Part shown: positions 8,071 to 17,275 of the stretch, piece after piece
How positions within the stretch are numbered: the stretch's first letter is position 1
Layout of the letters: each line of letters opens with the position of its first letter
Assembly: GCA_003452935.1 (NCBI GenBank)
Contig: DMMY01000011.1
Location: 196,807-260,806 of the forward strand
From: Elusimicrobiota bacterium
Lineage (GTDB): Bacteria; Elusimicrobiota; Elusimicrobia; UBA1565; UBA9628
Length of the DNA: 64,000 nt
Reading direction: 5' to 3'
Position numbers and translations under genes: made by a program
Notes under the pieces: generated by a model
The model's input: only the letters and a program-made list of their open reading frames with translations
Database searches by the model: none
Told to the model about the DNA's origin: nothing

Positions 8071-9440
8071 TTGCCGCCTCCCGGCGTCACGTAAAATACG
8101 TTGGCCAGCTCAGGCCGGAGATACCTGGCCGCCGCGCTCTGAATATCCGCGGGGGTCACAGCCAGATACTGATCCAGGCTGTTGGCCGCCTCGGGCGTTC
8201 CCTCCAGGAGCGCGGCAAAAAGAAGCCTTTGCGCCCGTCCCAGGCGCGTCTGCTGCCCCAGTATCCAGTCGGAACGGAATTTGGTCTTGGCCCGTTTGAC
8301 CTCGGAGACGGGCACCCCTTGAGACGATATTTTGGCGATCTGGGTCAGCAGCAAGTCCTTGACTTCATCGGGCCGGCCCCCCGCCTTATTTATGACGAAG
8401 GCGCCGAAAAGCGCCGGGGCCCTGTAGTCCGCCGCGTCATGGACCGGGAATCCCAATCCCCCCTCGACTTCCACCGCGACCTGGGACTTCTTGACCAGCT
8501 CCTGGTAGAGCCGGGAACCCTTGCCGTTAAAAAGGATGCTGCCCAGCAGGATCAGGGCGCGAAAATCCCGCGTGCCGCGCGCCGGCATGCCTTTCCAGGC
8601 CAGGGCCACGGCCGGCAGCCTGGCCTGGCTGTCTTTGAGCTCGAATGTCCGCCCCGGACCGGCCTCCGGCTCGAACGAATCGGGCGCCGCGGGCTTGTCC
8701 CGGGCCGGCCAATCGCCGAATAACTCCGTGATCCGGCGCCGAGTTTCGGCCGCGTCGAAGTCCCCCACCACGGCCATGATCGCGTTGGCCGGCGCGTAAT
8801 AGGAATCAAAAAAGTCCTTAACGTCCTTGAGGCTCGCGGCCTCGAGATCCGCGAAGGTGCCGATGATGGGATGGGCATTTTGCCAGTTGACATAGGCGCC
8901 CGAGGAGATGGCTTCATTAAGAAGACCGCCGTAGGGCTTGTTGTCGACGCCCATGCGCTTCTCTTCCTTGACCACCTCGATCTGCGTCGCCACGGCCTCC
9001 TTGGAAGCGTTCAGGGCGACGAAGCGATCCGCGTCGAGCCAAAGGGCGACGGGCAAGGCGTTGGAAGGGACTTCCTCATAATAAAAGGTCATGTCCTCGT
9101 GCGTGGAGGCGTTATTATCCCCTCCGAAAGATTCCAGGATCCGATCAAACCCGCCCTTGGGCACGTTCCTGGAGCCCTCGAACATCAGGTGCTCGAAAAG
9201 ATGCGCAAAGCCCGACCGGCCCGGCGGCTCATGGCGGGCGCCCACGTCAAAGACCGTGGCCAAGGCGGTGACGGGAACCGAGGAGTCCGTGGACAAGAGA
9301 ACGCGCAGTCCGTTGGGAAGAACGAACCGCTCGTAGGAAATGCCGGCAACGGGCGCGGCGTCCGCGGAAAGGGCCCCGGCCGCCAGCAGAAAAGCCCCCA
9401 GCCAGGCGCGCGACCCGGACCGCCCCTGTCCCCTTCGCAT
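8067..9440 (-). CDS. M16-family zinc peptidase, active subunit
   Basis: The 457-aa product has a signal peptide (AWLGAFLLAAGALSADAAP) and an intact inverted zinc motif HLFEH (His80, Glu83, His84). The downstream glutamates lie in IEVVKEEKRMGVDN. A second M16 domain follows (about 215-400). With the inactive partner encoded next, it should form a clam-shaped periplasmic peptidase that degrades small peptides. Its start overlaps the stop of the upstream methyltransferase by one base. Confidence 0.87.
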   Translation of the reverse strand: MRRGQGRSGSRAWLGAFLLAAGALSADAAPVAGISYERFVLPNGLRVLLSTDSSVPVTALATVFDVGARHEPPGRSGFAHLFEHLMFEGSRNVPKGGFDRILESFGGDNNASTHEDMTFYYEEVPSNALPVALWLDADRFVALNASKEAVATQIEVVKEEKRMGVDNKPYGGLLNEAISSGAYVNWQNAHPIIGTFADLEAASLKDVKDFFDSYYAPANAIMAVVGDFDAAETRRRITELFGDWPARDKPAAPDSFEPEAGPGRTFELKDSQARLPAVALAWKGMPARGTRDFRALILLGSILFNGKGSRLYQELVKKSQVAVEVEGGLGFPVHDAADYRAPALFGAFVINKAGGRPDEVKDLLLTQIAKISSQGVPVSEVKRAKTKFRSDWILGQQTRLGRAQRLLFAALLEGTPEAANSLDQYLAVTPADIQSAAARYLRPELANVFYVTPGGGK

Positions 9441-10267
9441 CAGCCCTTGCGCCGGCCCTTGATGCGTATGGCCGTGACCAAGCCCTCATTTTTTTTCGCG
9501 CGCCGAGGCTGTTCCTCGGGCTTGACCGCCAGGATGATCATGCGCGGGCTGTCCATGCCGTAAGGCTGGCCGTCATAGCCGCCCCAGACGCGGCAATAGG
9601 ACAGGCCGGCTCTTTCCAGGAGCAGCTTGATCTCGGTCAGGGTATACACCCTCAGGCTGACGAAGGCCGGGCAGCGGCTGCCGTCGGTCCGGACGATGGT
9701 GCGATGGTCATCGAGCCGGCCGGTCTCGAGATTGAACGAGACGCGGTCCAGCACCACATCGCCCCGATTTTCCTCGCCCTGCTCCCAGAAGTTAGGCTCG
9801 AAATGGCGCATGAGCCATTCCTTATTGAGCAAATCCAAAAGCACATGACCCGCGTGCTTGAGCCCCCGGCTTGCGCACTCAAGCACCTTGAGGTGGTCGC
9901 GGTCGCTGGGCAGATAGCCGATGGAGGAGCCGAGGTTGACCACGGCATCGAACTCGCAGCGATAGGAGAGCTTGCGCAGGTCCGACCTGAGGAAATGGAC
10001 GTTGAGCCTTTCCTCGCGCGCGGTCCGCAGGGCCGCGGCCAAGGGCGCCTTCTCGCTGTCGATGCCCAGGACCCGGTAGCCCCGCCTTGAAAGCTCCAAG
10101 GTCTGGCGGCCGTCTCCGCAGGCCAGATCCAAGACGCGATCCCGCGCCTCCAGGCTCAGGAACTTCTCGACGCCGTCGATGCGCGCCGTGATCTGGCCGC
10201 CGGGATGCTGGGCCAGCCGCTCTTCAAAGCGCGTCCGCCACCAGGGCACCGCTTCCTTAAAAATCAT
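9440..10267 (-). CDS. SAM-dependent class I methyltransferase
   Basis: The 275-aa product has a class I methyltransferase core: motif I VLDLACGDGRQTLELSRRGY, the acidic end of strand 2 (VLGIDSEKAPL), and motif IV FDAVVNLGSSIGYL. The substrate is unknown. The C-terminal extension is basic. It is the first gene of an operon running into the M16 pair. It faces away from the RNA/terminator region upstream of the glycosyltransferase. Confidence 0.75.
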   Translation of the reverse strand: MIFKEAVPWWRTRFEERLAQHPGGQITARIDGVEKFLSLEARDRVLDLACGDGRQTLELSRRGYRVLGIDSEKAPLAAALRTAREERLNVHFLRSDLRKLSYRCEFDAVVNLGSSIGYLPSDRDHLKVLECASRGLKHAGHVLLDLLNKEWLMRHFEPNFWEQGEENRGDVVLDRVSFNLETGRLDDHRTIVRTDGSRCPAFVSLRVYTLTEIKLLLERAGLSYCRVWGGYDGQPYGMDSPRMIILAVKPEEQPRRAKKNEGLVTAIRIKGRRKG

Positions 10268-10383
10268 TGGAAAATTCTAGCACATCTCCGCCGGCTCCTC
10301 GGCATCTCCGCTGTTTTTGCATGGGCCTTTCGGCCCAAGCTGAATTTTACCCAATGACCCTGGGGCCGGCCCGTTTCCGGCCC

Positions 10384-10389
10384 TATAAT
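10384..10389 (+). promoter_or_regulatory. Perfect -10 box TATAAT
   Basis: TATAAT occurs in otherwise GC-rich intergenic DNA. No good -35 is present 16-18 bp upstream. Initiation would fall near 10396, just before the structured, terminated segment. Confidence 0.4.
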
Positions 10390-10395
10390 CAGAGC

Positions 10396-10554
10396 AGCAG
10401 GGAGTCGCCCTCCTACCCAAAAGGCCGCCTCTGACATCGTTCCAGAGGAAAGCCGGACGGGATCCCGGGCGGCAACCAAGCCGCGGAGGTCGTCTCTCTA
10501 AGGCTTAGACCAAGAGTCCGCCTCTCATCCCAGGGAGGCGGACTCAGCTTTTTT
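10396..10554 (+). ncRNA. Putative structured RNA or leader ending in an intrinsic terminator
   Basis: This stretch of about 160 nt lies between a -10 box and a strong terminator. It can fold into several GC hairpins: AGGGAG/CTCCT, CCTCTG/CAGAGG, and GCGGC/GCCGC around AACCAA. It encodes no convincing peptide. It matches no riboswitch or 6S/SRP/tmRNA signature I can recognise. Because the T-run ends 27 bp before the glycosyltransferase start, it could be either an independent small RNA or an attenuating leader. Confidence 0.4.
10514..10554 (+). terminator. Strong intrinsic terminator
   Basis: A perfect 11-bp stem GAGTCCGCCTC/GAGGCGGACTC with a 10-nt loop is followed closely by TTTTTT (10549-10554). 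It sits directly upstream of the glycosyltransferase gene. Confidence 0.85.
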
Positions 10555-10581
10555 GATACACTGGCTAACTGCCACGCGGCC

Positions 10582-12141
10582 ATGCCCAGAAAAGCCGAGC
10601 TCTCCCTTATCGCTCTTTTAGGCGCCTATTTGGCGGTCGTGCTTTGCCGCAACCTGGCGCTGTTTCCCGGCCTGCATGGCGATGAAGCCTGGGTCGGACT
10701 CTACGCCCTGCGGATCAGGGCGCACGGCATATTCTCCGCGCACGAGATGAACACCTACACCGGCCCCCTCTACGGCTGGCTCTTGGCCAAGATCTTTTCC
10801 ATCTGGCGCCCCAGCGTGCTCTCCCTTCGCCTGCCCGGAACTCTGCTCAACCTGGCCGCGGCCTGGCTCATGGCTTGGCATCTGGGCCGCGCGTACGGCC
10901 GTCGCAGCGCCTTGGCATGGCTGGGACTGCTCTGCAGCTGCGCTATTTTCGTCCTGAAGTCGCGCGTGGCCTGGGAAGTCTACGCTCTGCAAAATTTCCT
11001 TCTAGCCTGCATCATCATCCTCGCGCATGGCTTGCTCACCCGCCAGAAGACTCATTTCATGGCGATCCTGGCCTTCATGGCCGCCAACTTCTGCGGGGTC
11101 CTCAATCACTTTATTTTTCTCTCCGTGCCCCTGTCCCTGTTCATCTCGGCCCTGGCCAACATGCTCTATTTGCGCGACTGGCCCCGCATCGCGTTTTTTC
11201 GGCTGTGCTCGCTTAACCTGATCATGGCCGGAACCGTTTATCTGATCAAGCCGATCGTCACGGAATCCTTTTGGGAAAGCCATGGTTCATGGCTGGGACC
11301 AGCGGCCTTGCTTTGGCCCTTGGTCTGGGCCGCCCTCTTCAAGGCCGCGGCTCACGGCTCGACGGACAGGGTCCGGCATCTCTTCGAAACCTCCAGCCGG
11401 CGCCGGGTTTGGTTCGACCGAGTTCTGCTGGCCGCTCTCGGCCTGGGCCTGGCTCTGTTCTTCCTCTATCACTGGATCGCGCTCATGCAGATATGGTCCG
11501 GCGTGGCGGTCTTCGAGCGTCTGGCCTCATGGCGGCCGCCTTGGTGGCTGGTCCTTGGACTCTATGCCTGGGCCGCCGCCCTATTGGGCCTCTTCTTCTC
11601 CCGCGCCCTGCAAAGCCTGACGCTCCGGCGCGCCGCCGATTATCCGCCGCATGAACGATTTCTCCTGCTTTGGCCCCTGATCTACTGCGCGACCTTCATT
11701 CTGCTGCGCAATACGAACTCGATCCGCTACTACGTGATTCCGTCGTTTCTTCTGACCATGGCGTTGTCCTGGATACTGCCCCGCAGCCAGGCCCTGCGCC
11801 GCAGGCGCTTTTTCATCCCCATGCTGGCCGGAGCCATACTGCTCAACGTCTGCTTCTGGAGGGAGACCTCCGGCCCCAGCACGCGCCGTCCCATCCGCTT
11901 CTACGTGGGCTGGCACCTGGAAAAATCCATCGATTTCGCCGACAACGCCCCCGTCTTGGAGGCGGCGCGCCGCGAGCGCGTCTGCCGATTCCCGCGAAAC
12001 GACAGCTTCACGGATTTACCCCTCATCTTCCAGCTCTTTGAGCCGGGCTACGCTTGCGATCGCAGCAAGGCTATGTTCACGCGGTTCTGCTGGGAATGCC
12101 CGCGCCCGCCCTACTTCCAGTGGCAGGTGCGCACGCCCTAG
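10582..12141 (+). CDS. GT-C fold glycosyltransferase (GT39/ArnT-like)
   Basis: The 519-aa integral membrane protein has about 11-12 hydrophobic segments. The first periplasmic loop carries the acidic motif of GT-C enzymes (LHGDEAW, residues about 31-37), followed by YTGPLYGWLLAKIFS and LRLPGTLLNLAAAW, typical of PMT/ArnT-type transferases that use polyprenyl-phosphate sugars. Acceptor and sugar are unknown. The upstream spacing shows no strong ribosome binding site. The gene follows a terminated RNA segment and overlaps the convergent gene by 4 bp. Confidence 0.75.
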   Translation: MPRKAELSLIALLGAYLAVVLCRNLALFPGLHGDEAWVGLYALRIRAHGIFSAHEMNTYTGPLYGWLLAKIFSIWRPSVLSLRLPGTLLNLAAAWLMAWHLGRAYGRRSALAWLGLLCSCAIFVLKSRVAWEVYALQNFLLACIIILAHGLLTRQKTHFMAILAFMAANFCGVLNHFIFLSVPLSLFISALANMLYLRDWPRIAFFRLCSLNLIMAGTVYLIKPIVTESFWESHGSWLGPAALLWPLVWAALFKAAAHGSTDRVRHLFETSSRRRVWFDRVLLAALGLGLALFFLYHWIALMQIWSGVAVFERLASWRPPWWLVLGLYAWAAALLGLFFSRALQSLTLRRAADYPPHERFLLLWPLIYCATFILLRNTNSIRYYVIPSFLLTMALSWILPRSQALRRRRFFIPMLAGAILLNVCFWRETSGPSTRRPIRFYVGWHLEKSIDFADNAPVLEAARRERVCRFPRNDSFTDLPLIFQLFEPGYACDRSKAMFTRFCWECPRPPYFQWQVRTP

Positions 12142-12692
12142 ACAGGCGGCTGCTTGCGCGGCTTGAGCAAAGCCGGCAAATCCACGAAGGCGAGGAGCTC
12201 GTTCTTGCAGGTCCTTCCGGTCTCGAGATACAGCTTGAGCTTGGTCAGGGCGTCTTCCCAGCCCCGGGCGAAGCCGCCATAGACCCGGTCCGCGGCCGGC
12301 CGGCTCGAGAACCCCGCGTGCAGAAGCAGGACCTCGCAGCCCCGTTTCTGGCGCAGGATGAAGAAGGTGCACAAAGACGGCACGAGCTTGTGGCGGTGGT
12401 TGCAGCGCCACAGCCAGGACACCTTGCTGCCCGGCTCCAGATCGACGAAGCAGCCTTCCCGCTCGCCGAACACGTCGCGCCGGCCCTGGCGCTTGGGCCA
12501 GACCATGCGCAGACGGCCCGCGTTGCGCGCGTCGGTCTCGGCGCCGGCCAGCCACCAGCGGCACAGCTCGCGAGCCGAAGTCAAGGCGCTATAGACCTGG
12601 GCGGGCTTGGCTCCAATGCGCACGGCCAGGCGGAGATCGCGCGTGCGCCAATGAGGCCGCGCGGGCAAAGACTTTTCCTTCTCGACAGGCAT
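12138..12692 (-). CDS. SRPBCC (AHSA1-like) domain protein
   Basis: The 184-aa product has an AHSA1/START-like fold: RIGAKPAQVYSALTSARELCRWW at the first strand-helix pair (split by family description), FVDLEPGSKVSWLW in the centre, and the C-terminal helix GFARGWEDALTKLKLYLETG. Such proteins bind hydrophobic ligands or act as co-chaperones; no ligand can be inferred. It is cytoplasmic. Confidence 0.72.
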   Translation of the reverse strand: MPVEKEKSLPARPHWRTRDLRLAVRIGAKPAQVYSALTSARELCRWWLAGAETDARNAGRLRMVWPKRQGRRDVFGEREGCFVDLEPGSKVSWLWRCNHRHKLVPSLCTFFILRQKRGCEVLLLHAGFSSRPAADRVYGGFARGWEDALTKLKLYLETGRTCKNELLAFVDLPALLKPRKQPPV

Positions 12693-12745
12693 ATGAAACC
12701 TCGGCGACGGCGTCTGTTTTCAGGACCCCGGATAGGATGGCGATT

Positions 12746-13420
12746 TCATCGGGACGATTTCTTCCCGGCTTGCGAAAGAAAAGCTGCGCCCCCGGGACCA
12801 TCCGTCAAAGGCACGAAAGAATTCACAAGTTGATTGAATTGCGGCTCGTACCTGCCAAAACCCTGTCGCGTGGCCGGATAGGCAAAGACGTAAAAGCCGC
12901 TCGGCATTGGCAAGACGACAAAAGCGTGCTGCCGGGGATTGATGCTCTTGCCGGTGTCTTTATCCACGGCCGTGCCCCAACGCGCCCGGGGACTGGCCGG
13001 CCCGGCTGAGAGGACCACGAAATGCTTGGCCCTGCGCCCCGCCACGAGTATCTCGTGAGGCGGCCGCAGCATGATGCGGTCAGGACCGTAGACCGCGGCC
13101 CAGGTCTGCTTGATGAAATCGTCCGCGCTGGAATACATTTCCAGGCTATTGTCGCGCAGGCGGTGGGTGGCATAGCGCCGGTACCAGCGCACGCTGAAGC
13201 TGGGGGCCCCCAGAAAAAAATCCGGCTCAAAGGGCCCGATAAAGGTCGTGTTGTTGAAGTGATTCCCCTCGAAATCGAACATCACGTTCCAGGCCCAGGG
13301 CACGTTGCATCGGAAATCCCCGCGCGCGGAAGTGTAGTGGGCGTATTTCGGGGCCTTGCAGCCGGCCGATAAAATGATCCCGCACAACGCCAAGACCGTG
13401 AGGCGCAAGTTTTTCATCAT
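12746..13420 (-). CDS. Lipoprotein of unknown function
   Basis: The 224-aa product has a lipoprotein signal (ALCGIILSAGCKAP; lipid Cys near residue 21). The remainder is a soluble domain with aromatic-rich segments (NVPWAWNVMFDFEGNHFNNT) and a C-terminal PQFNQLVNSFV. This resembles small PsbP/DcrB-like lipoproteins that judge variance over a predicted ligand pocket, but I cannot assign a family. It lies 53 bp upstream of the SRPBCC gene on the same strand. Confidence 0.55.
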   Translation of the reverse strand: MMKNLRLTVLALCGIILSAGCKAPKYAHYTSARGDFRCNVPWAWNVMFDFEGNHFNNTTFIGPFEPDFFLGAPSFSVRWYRRYATHRLRDNSLEMYSSADDFIKQTWAAVYGPDRIMLRPPHEILVAGRRAKHFVVLSAGPASPRARWGTAVDKDTGKSINPRQHAFVVLPMPSGFYVFAYPATRQGFGRYEPQFNQLVNSFVPLTDGPGGAAFLSQAGKKSSR

Positions 13421-13486
13421 TTTAATTGGGGTTTTGTGAGTATATCAGGAGAAGAGTGTTTTGTCCAGAATCAGGCCTCGCGGCCG

Positions 13487-15361
13487 CTACTCTTCCGCGC
13501 GCGCGGCCAGGCCGCGGGCCCGCTCCTCCAGGCGCGCGGCCTGGTCCGCGTTCCCGGACTGGCGCAGATTGGCGGCCAAGCGCAGGCTGACCTCGGCGTC
13601 AAGCGCCCGCTCGCCCGCGCGGCGCGCCAGCAGCCCGGAGCGCAGGTAGGCCCGCCGCGCCTCGGAACTCTGCCCGCGCCTCTCCAAGACAAAACCCAAA
13701 ACGGCCATGAGCTCCGCGTCCGGGCGCAGACGCAGGCGCTCGCGCGCCAGGGTCAGCAGATGCCCGGCCTTTTGCGGCAGGTTGAGCCGGTCCAAGGCAT
13801 AGGCCTTCCACAGCAGGGCCTCGACGCTGCCCGGCGACTGCACGATCCAACGGTCGAGCTCTTCGACGACCCGGCCGCGCTGCGCCGGCCGCGCCAGAGG
13901 CGCGTCGAGCTCTTCCGGCCAGAGGCGATTGGGCGATAACCTCCGGCGCGACAAATTGGAGACCAGCCAGCCCGCGGTCCCGGAGCGGCGGACATAGACC
14001 AGGGCCGCGTCATCCGCGTAAACCAGCCGCCAATCCGGATTCTCGTCGAGGGCCCGGGCCGGGTAGGCGGCCCGGCGGTTGAGGATGAGGGCATAGTCAA
14101 AGCGATAGGCTTCGGCCAGATGCCGAAAGCGCGCGGGCCAGCGCTCGGCGTCCTTCATGAACCGGGGCCCGTAGAGCCCGGCGCGGCCGTCTACGAAAAC
14201 GGTCCGCCCGGAGAGGGCGACCAACTCGTCTCCGGTCTCGGGCTCGTTGAACATCCGGCCGCTTAAAGCATTGTCCTTGATGAAATTCACCGCGCCTTCC
14301 AGACCGGAGACGCCGTAGCCGCGCAGCCGGCCCAACGGCGCGTAGACGACGTACCAGTGCAGCCCGCAAAGCAGGGCCATGGCCGCGGCCAGCCGCGCGA
14401 CGCGCCCGGGCGTCTGGCGCCACGCGGAGACGTAATGCCCCAAGGCCAAGGCCAGCACCGGAGCCGCGGCGAGGACGTAAAGCGGCCGCAATGAGGGCAC
14501 GACCACGGAAAGAGCCAGCAAACTCGCCGCGGTCATGGCTAGGAAGAACTCGGATTGAAGGCAGGTCCAGCAGGCCATGGCGCCCAGCGCGGCGAAAGCG
14601 ACGTAGAGGTTGAACCAGGCCGAGAGGGGCTGCCAGCCGTTGACCGAAGGCGCGCCGAAAAACATATGGCCGGTGACCGCGATTCCGTGAGGATTGAGGG
14701 TTAGGCCAATAGCCGCCGCGGCCAACAGCGCGGCAAAGCGCAAGCGGTCGTCCCGGCCGGCGTGGACGCTGGTCTTGGCTACCTTGAGGCCCACGAGCCA
14801 AAATCCCAGGACCGCGGCGGAGCCGTTGAGATTGGCCCAAAGAAGTTCGATGATTCCGACCTGGGCGACAGTGGCCCAGGTGAAGGCCCGCTTGGGACGC
14901 AGGACGCGGATCAGGAGGGCCAACAGAAGGAAGTCGAAGAAAGCGGGAATTTCGGTCATTCCTGGCCAGGCCGCGGCCGCGGCCAGGGCCAGGACCCCGG
15001 CGGCGATCAAGGGGCTTGATGGGTTGATGGGCAAGAGCAGGGCAAAGCCCGCGGCAATGACGATGCATTTCAGGGCCTTCAAGGCCCAGGGCCCGCTGCG
15101 GTCGAGGTGCTGGAAGAGAATATCCGACAGCCAGGAATCGGTGGACCACGGCCGGCCCGAGACGGTGTAGGAGAAAGAGTCGGCCGATGGGAGGGCGCGA
15201 TTGGCCAAGATCTCGGCGCCGGTGCGGATGTTGATCCAGGTGCCCGTTTCGTGGACGGAGAAGGCGGCCAGGAGGAGGACGAAGACAAAGAGCAGGCCGG
15301 CCAGGGGCCAGTGGGGGTGATGGGGGTCCGCGTGGGGATGGGGCTTGGAGTGAGTGGTCAT
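13487..15361 (-). CDS. Polytopic membrane protein with C-terminal TPR-like tail
   Basis: The 624-aa product has about 11 hydrophobic segments (residues 20-400) in the style of GT-C or O-antigen-ligase-like proteins. The first loop holds TWINIRTGAEILANRALPSAD. The last 150 residues contain TPR-like helices (LWKAYALDRLNLPQKAGHLL). The N-terminus is His-rich (HSKPHPHADPHHPH). The start lies only 9 nt downstream of the tRNA-Thr gene on the same strand, so transcripts may be shared. Function is not recognised. Long frames on the other phases here are shadows. Confidence 0.6.
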   Translation of the reverse strand: MTTHSKPHPHADPHHPHWPLAGLLFVFVLLLAAFSVHETGTWINIRTGAEILANRALPSADSFSYTVSGRPWSTDSWLSDILFQHLDRSGPWALKALKCIVIAAGFALLLPINPSSPLIAAGVLALAAAAAWPGMTEIPAFFDFLLLALLIRVLRPKRAFTWATVAQVGIIELLWANLNGSAAVLGFWLVGLKVAKTSVHAGRDDRLRFAALLAAAAIGLTLNPHGIAVTGHMFFGAPSVNGWQPLSAWFNLYVAFAALGAMACWTCLQSEFFLAMTAASLLALSVVVPSLRPLYVLAAAPVLALALGHYVSAWRQTPGRVARLAAAMALLCGLHWYVVYAPLGRLRGYGVSGLEGAVNFIKDNALSGRMFNEPETGDELVALSGRTVFVDGRAGLYGPRFMKDAERWPARFRHLAEAYRFDYALILNRRAAYPARALDENPDWRLVYADDAALVYVRRSGTAGWLVSNLSRRRLSPNRLWPEELDAPLARPAQRGRVVEELDRWIVQSPGSVEALLWKAYALDRLNLPQKAGHLLTLARERLRLRPDAELMAVLGFVLERRGQSSEARRAYLRSGLLARRAGERALDAEVSLRLAANLRQSGNADQAARLEERARGLAARAEE

Positions 15362-15370
15362 GAAATCGCC

Positions 15371-15442
15371 AGCCCACGGCCAGGATTGAACTGGCGACCT
15401 ACCGCTTACAAGGCGGTTGCTCTACCGCTGAGCTACGTGGGC
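15371..15442 (-). tRNA. tRNA-Thr (anticodon TGT)
   Basis: A 72-nt cloverleaf is read on the minus strand. The acceptor stem is GCCCACG/CGTGGGC, the D arm is GCTC-AGCGGTA-GAGC, the anticodon stem ACCGC/GCGGT encloses loop CTTGTAA (anticodon TGT), and the T arm contains GTTCAATC. The discriminator is T. CCA is not encoded. Confidence 0.95.
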
Positions 15443-15748
15443 GCGGCGCTTATTATACTAGGATAATTCGAGGGCCGCTACAGCACCGGCCGACGTCAAG
15501 TGAAATATTAGCCTGGATTATTCACTTGGACGTGTCGGACCGAGACGAAATAGGCCGTGGATAGTTCTACTCGAAATTTTTAGTTCATACCCTCTGCGGT
15601 ATGGACGAAAGATTTTGCACGGAAATATCCCGGCATGTTTCGTCGAATCCCGCGATCCAACTGAATCAGCCAGGTTAGCGCAATACGGAAGCATCCGGCC
15701 GTTCTTCAGTCAAGCCTCGGCGGCATTACCCGTGAAGCAACAAACGGC
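15443..15748. other. Gene-free stretch with a large imperfect inverted repeat
   Basis: This AT-richer region lies between tRNA-Thr and the ATPase gene, and no plausible gene is seen. An inverted repeat spans 15491-15537: CGACGTCAAGTGAAATA pairs with TATTCACTTGGACGTGTCG through small bulges, around a centre of about 11 nt. It may terminate the ATPase transcript (no T-run) or mark an insertion boundary beside the tRNA. Confidence 0.45.
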
Positions 15749-17236
15749 TCAGAAGGCGATGAGGAAATGCAACAACGGCACGCTAATGATGCGCTCCTTT
15801 TCATTCCAAGCGAAAGTATCGCGCGTTACCATAATGCCATGCGGCGCCCTGTCTTTGTGGCGTGCCCGAAAAAATTTCAAGCCGAGATAGTCCTTGGAAT
15901 CAATCGTCTTTCGAAACTTTATCTCTATTGGTACAACATTGCCGGTCAAATCCTCCACTACAAAATCTACCTCGCGGATCGGAGTTCGTCTGTCCCTGGG
16001 ATTCTCATGCTCCCGGAAGAAATGCACCTGAAGATTGGCCCCCCGGATGACGGATTGAGCCAAAGTTTCTATTAGCGTCCCCACATGATCGGGTGATGAT
16101 TCCCAAAGAGATGGCGCGCCACGGAAGAGAGCATTGCGAGCGCCAAGATCGGTCAGGGTAATCTTAGACGGCATCCTGGCACTAATCCGCTTGACCGCTG
16201 GATACCGCCTGAACTCACGTATCAATAAAGCGTCAGTAAGATAATGCAAATAGCGCCCCACATGAGGCTGGCTGGTATTGAAGCCACTTTCGTTGGCCCA
16301 ATCCGCAAGTCTCTTTTGTGCAATCTCCTGACCAGTCGATCGTGCGACTTCGACATAAATCCACCGCAGCAATTTGGGATTCTGTACTGGAAACAGATCG
16401 GGCACATCGACCCCAAGCACACGATCGATGATGGTCTGGGTCAGATAATCCGCCCACTGATCGTCTCCAACTTCGCCGTTGTAAAGTCTTGGATAACCTC
16501 CCCGATTGTAATATTTTTCCAGATGCCTTCTTAAAGAATGGACTTGTTGGGGGTACATTTGCTGAAAAGGTTTGAAAATATCCGACAGGTCCCCTGTCAT
16601 AATTTCCATAAACGACCGAGCTGGCGGGATACGCGACGCAATTTCAGGTTCCCAGGCTTCAAGCATCTCCCGAAATTGGAAAGTAGGCATCTCGCTGGTG
16701 AAGGCCCGCCCAGCCAGACTCTCCCTGCCGCCCCGCGCGACTAATACGCTCGATGATCCCGTCAGGGTCAAACGCACACGGAAGGTGTCAGCAAGAAATT
16801 TGACATCCTCATCCCAACGATCCAGCTTATGCACTTCGTCCAGGAATACATATCCCAACGAGCCACTATTTAATGGTCTCTTGCGGATAGCGTGCGCGAA
16901 CCATCTGACAATGGGAATCAATCCACCGCGACTTTCGCGCAGGACCTCTTGATCGAAACGAACGAAAAGGATGTTCTGCGGCTGGACACCAGAGCCCAGC
17001 AAGTGAGCGATGGCCTGCTCAATAGCCGTGGTCTTTCCGACTTGCCGGGGTCCCCGGATGATTTCGATGAGCCCCCGCTCCTCTGTCAGCCGCTTGAGCA
17101 ACTCCGGTACGCCGCGACGCCGATAGCGCGGTATTTCTCGAGGCACTCGCGCCGGAGTCCACCAAGGGTTAAGATCCTGGATAATCTGGATGACCTCTTG
17201 AGATAATTTTGGAGGCTGCGATATCAAATGGTCCAT
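15749..17236 (-). CDS. AAA+ ATPase with DUF4143-type C-terminus
   Basis: From ATG 17236 the product is 495 aa. The AAA_14 P-loop is in EIIRGPRQVGKTTAIEQAI, Walker B in LGYVFLDEVHKLDRW, and the sensor in LTLTGSSSVLV. The DUF4143-type nuclease-like C-terminus contains REVDFVVED and VPIEIKFRK, matching the restriction-like D-x-ExK pattern. Such proteins are widespread, often transferred, and of unsettled role. A consensus promoter at 17247-17275 lies inside the longer frame that could start at TTG 17275. That makes ATG 17236, only about 4 nt past the predicted transcript start, the likely start. GC is visibly lower than in flanking genes. Confidence 0.8.
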   Translation of the reverse strand: MDHLISQPPKLSQEVIQIIQDLNPWWTPARVPREIPRYRRRGVPELLKRLTEERGLIEIIRGPRQVGKTTAIEQAIAHLLGSGVQPQNILFVRFDQEVLRESRGGLIPIVRWFAHAIRKRPLNSGSLGYVFLDEVHKLDRWDEDVKFLADTFRVRLTLTGSSSVLVARGGRESLAGRAFTSEMPTFQFREMLEAWEPEIASRIPPARSFMEIMTGDLSDIFKPFQQMYPQQVHSLRRHLEKYYNRGGYPRLYNGEVGDDQWADYLTQTIIDRVLGVDVPDLFPVQNPKLLRWIYVEVARSTGQEIAQKRLADWANESGFNTSQPHVGRYLHYLTDALLIREFRRYPAVKRISARMPSKITLTDLGARNALFRGAPSLWESSPDHVGTLIETLAQSVIRGANLQVHFFREHENPRDRRTPIREVDFVVEDLTGNVVPIEIKFRKTIDSKDYLGLKFFRARHKDRAPHGIMVTRDTFAWNEKERIISVPLLHFLIAF

Positions 17237-17246
17237 GATGTCACGA

Positions 17247-17275
17247 ATTATAAATGTAAAAATATGTTGTGTCAA
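17247..17275 (-). promoter_or_regulatory. Consensus sigma70 promoter of the DUF4143 ATPase
   Basis: On the minus strand, TTGACA (17270-17275) is followed by exactly 17 bp and then TATAAT (17247-17252). Both boxes are perfect. The predicted start of transcription is about 17240, leaving a leader of about four nucleotides before ATG 17236. Confidence 0.8.

Noticed and set aside
10396..10554. RNase P RNA, because of a GAGGAAAG motif
   Set aside because: Only about 160 nt between promoter and terminator; the remaining conserved RNase P regions are missing.
14097..15377. 426-residue minus-strand frame
   Set aside because: It overlaps the membrane protein gene in another phase and is Arg/Pro-rich, typical of a high-GC shadow. 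It would also run into the tRNA.
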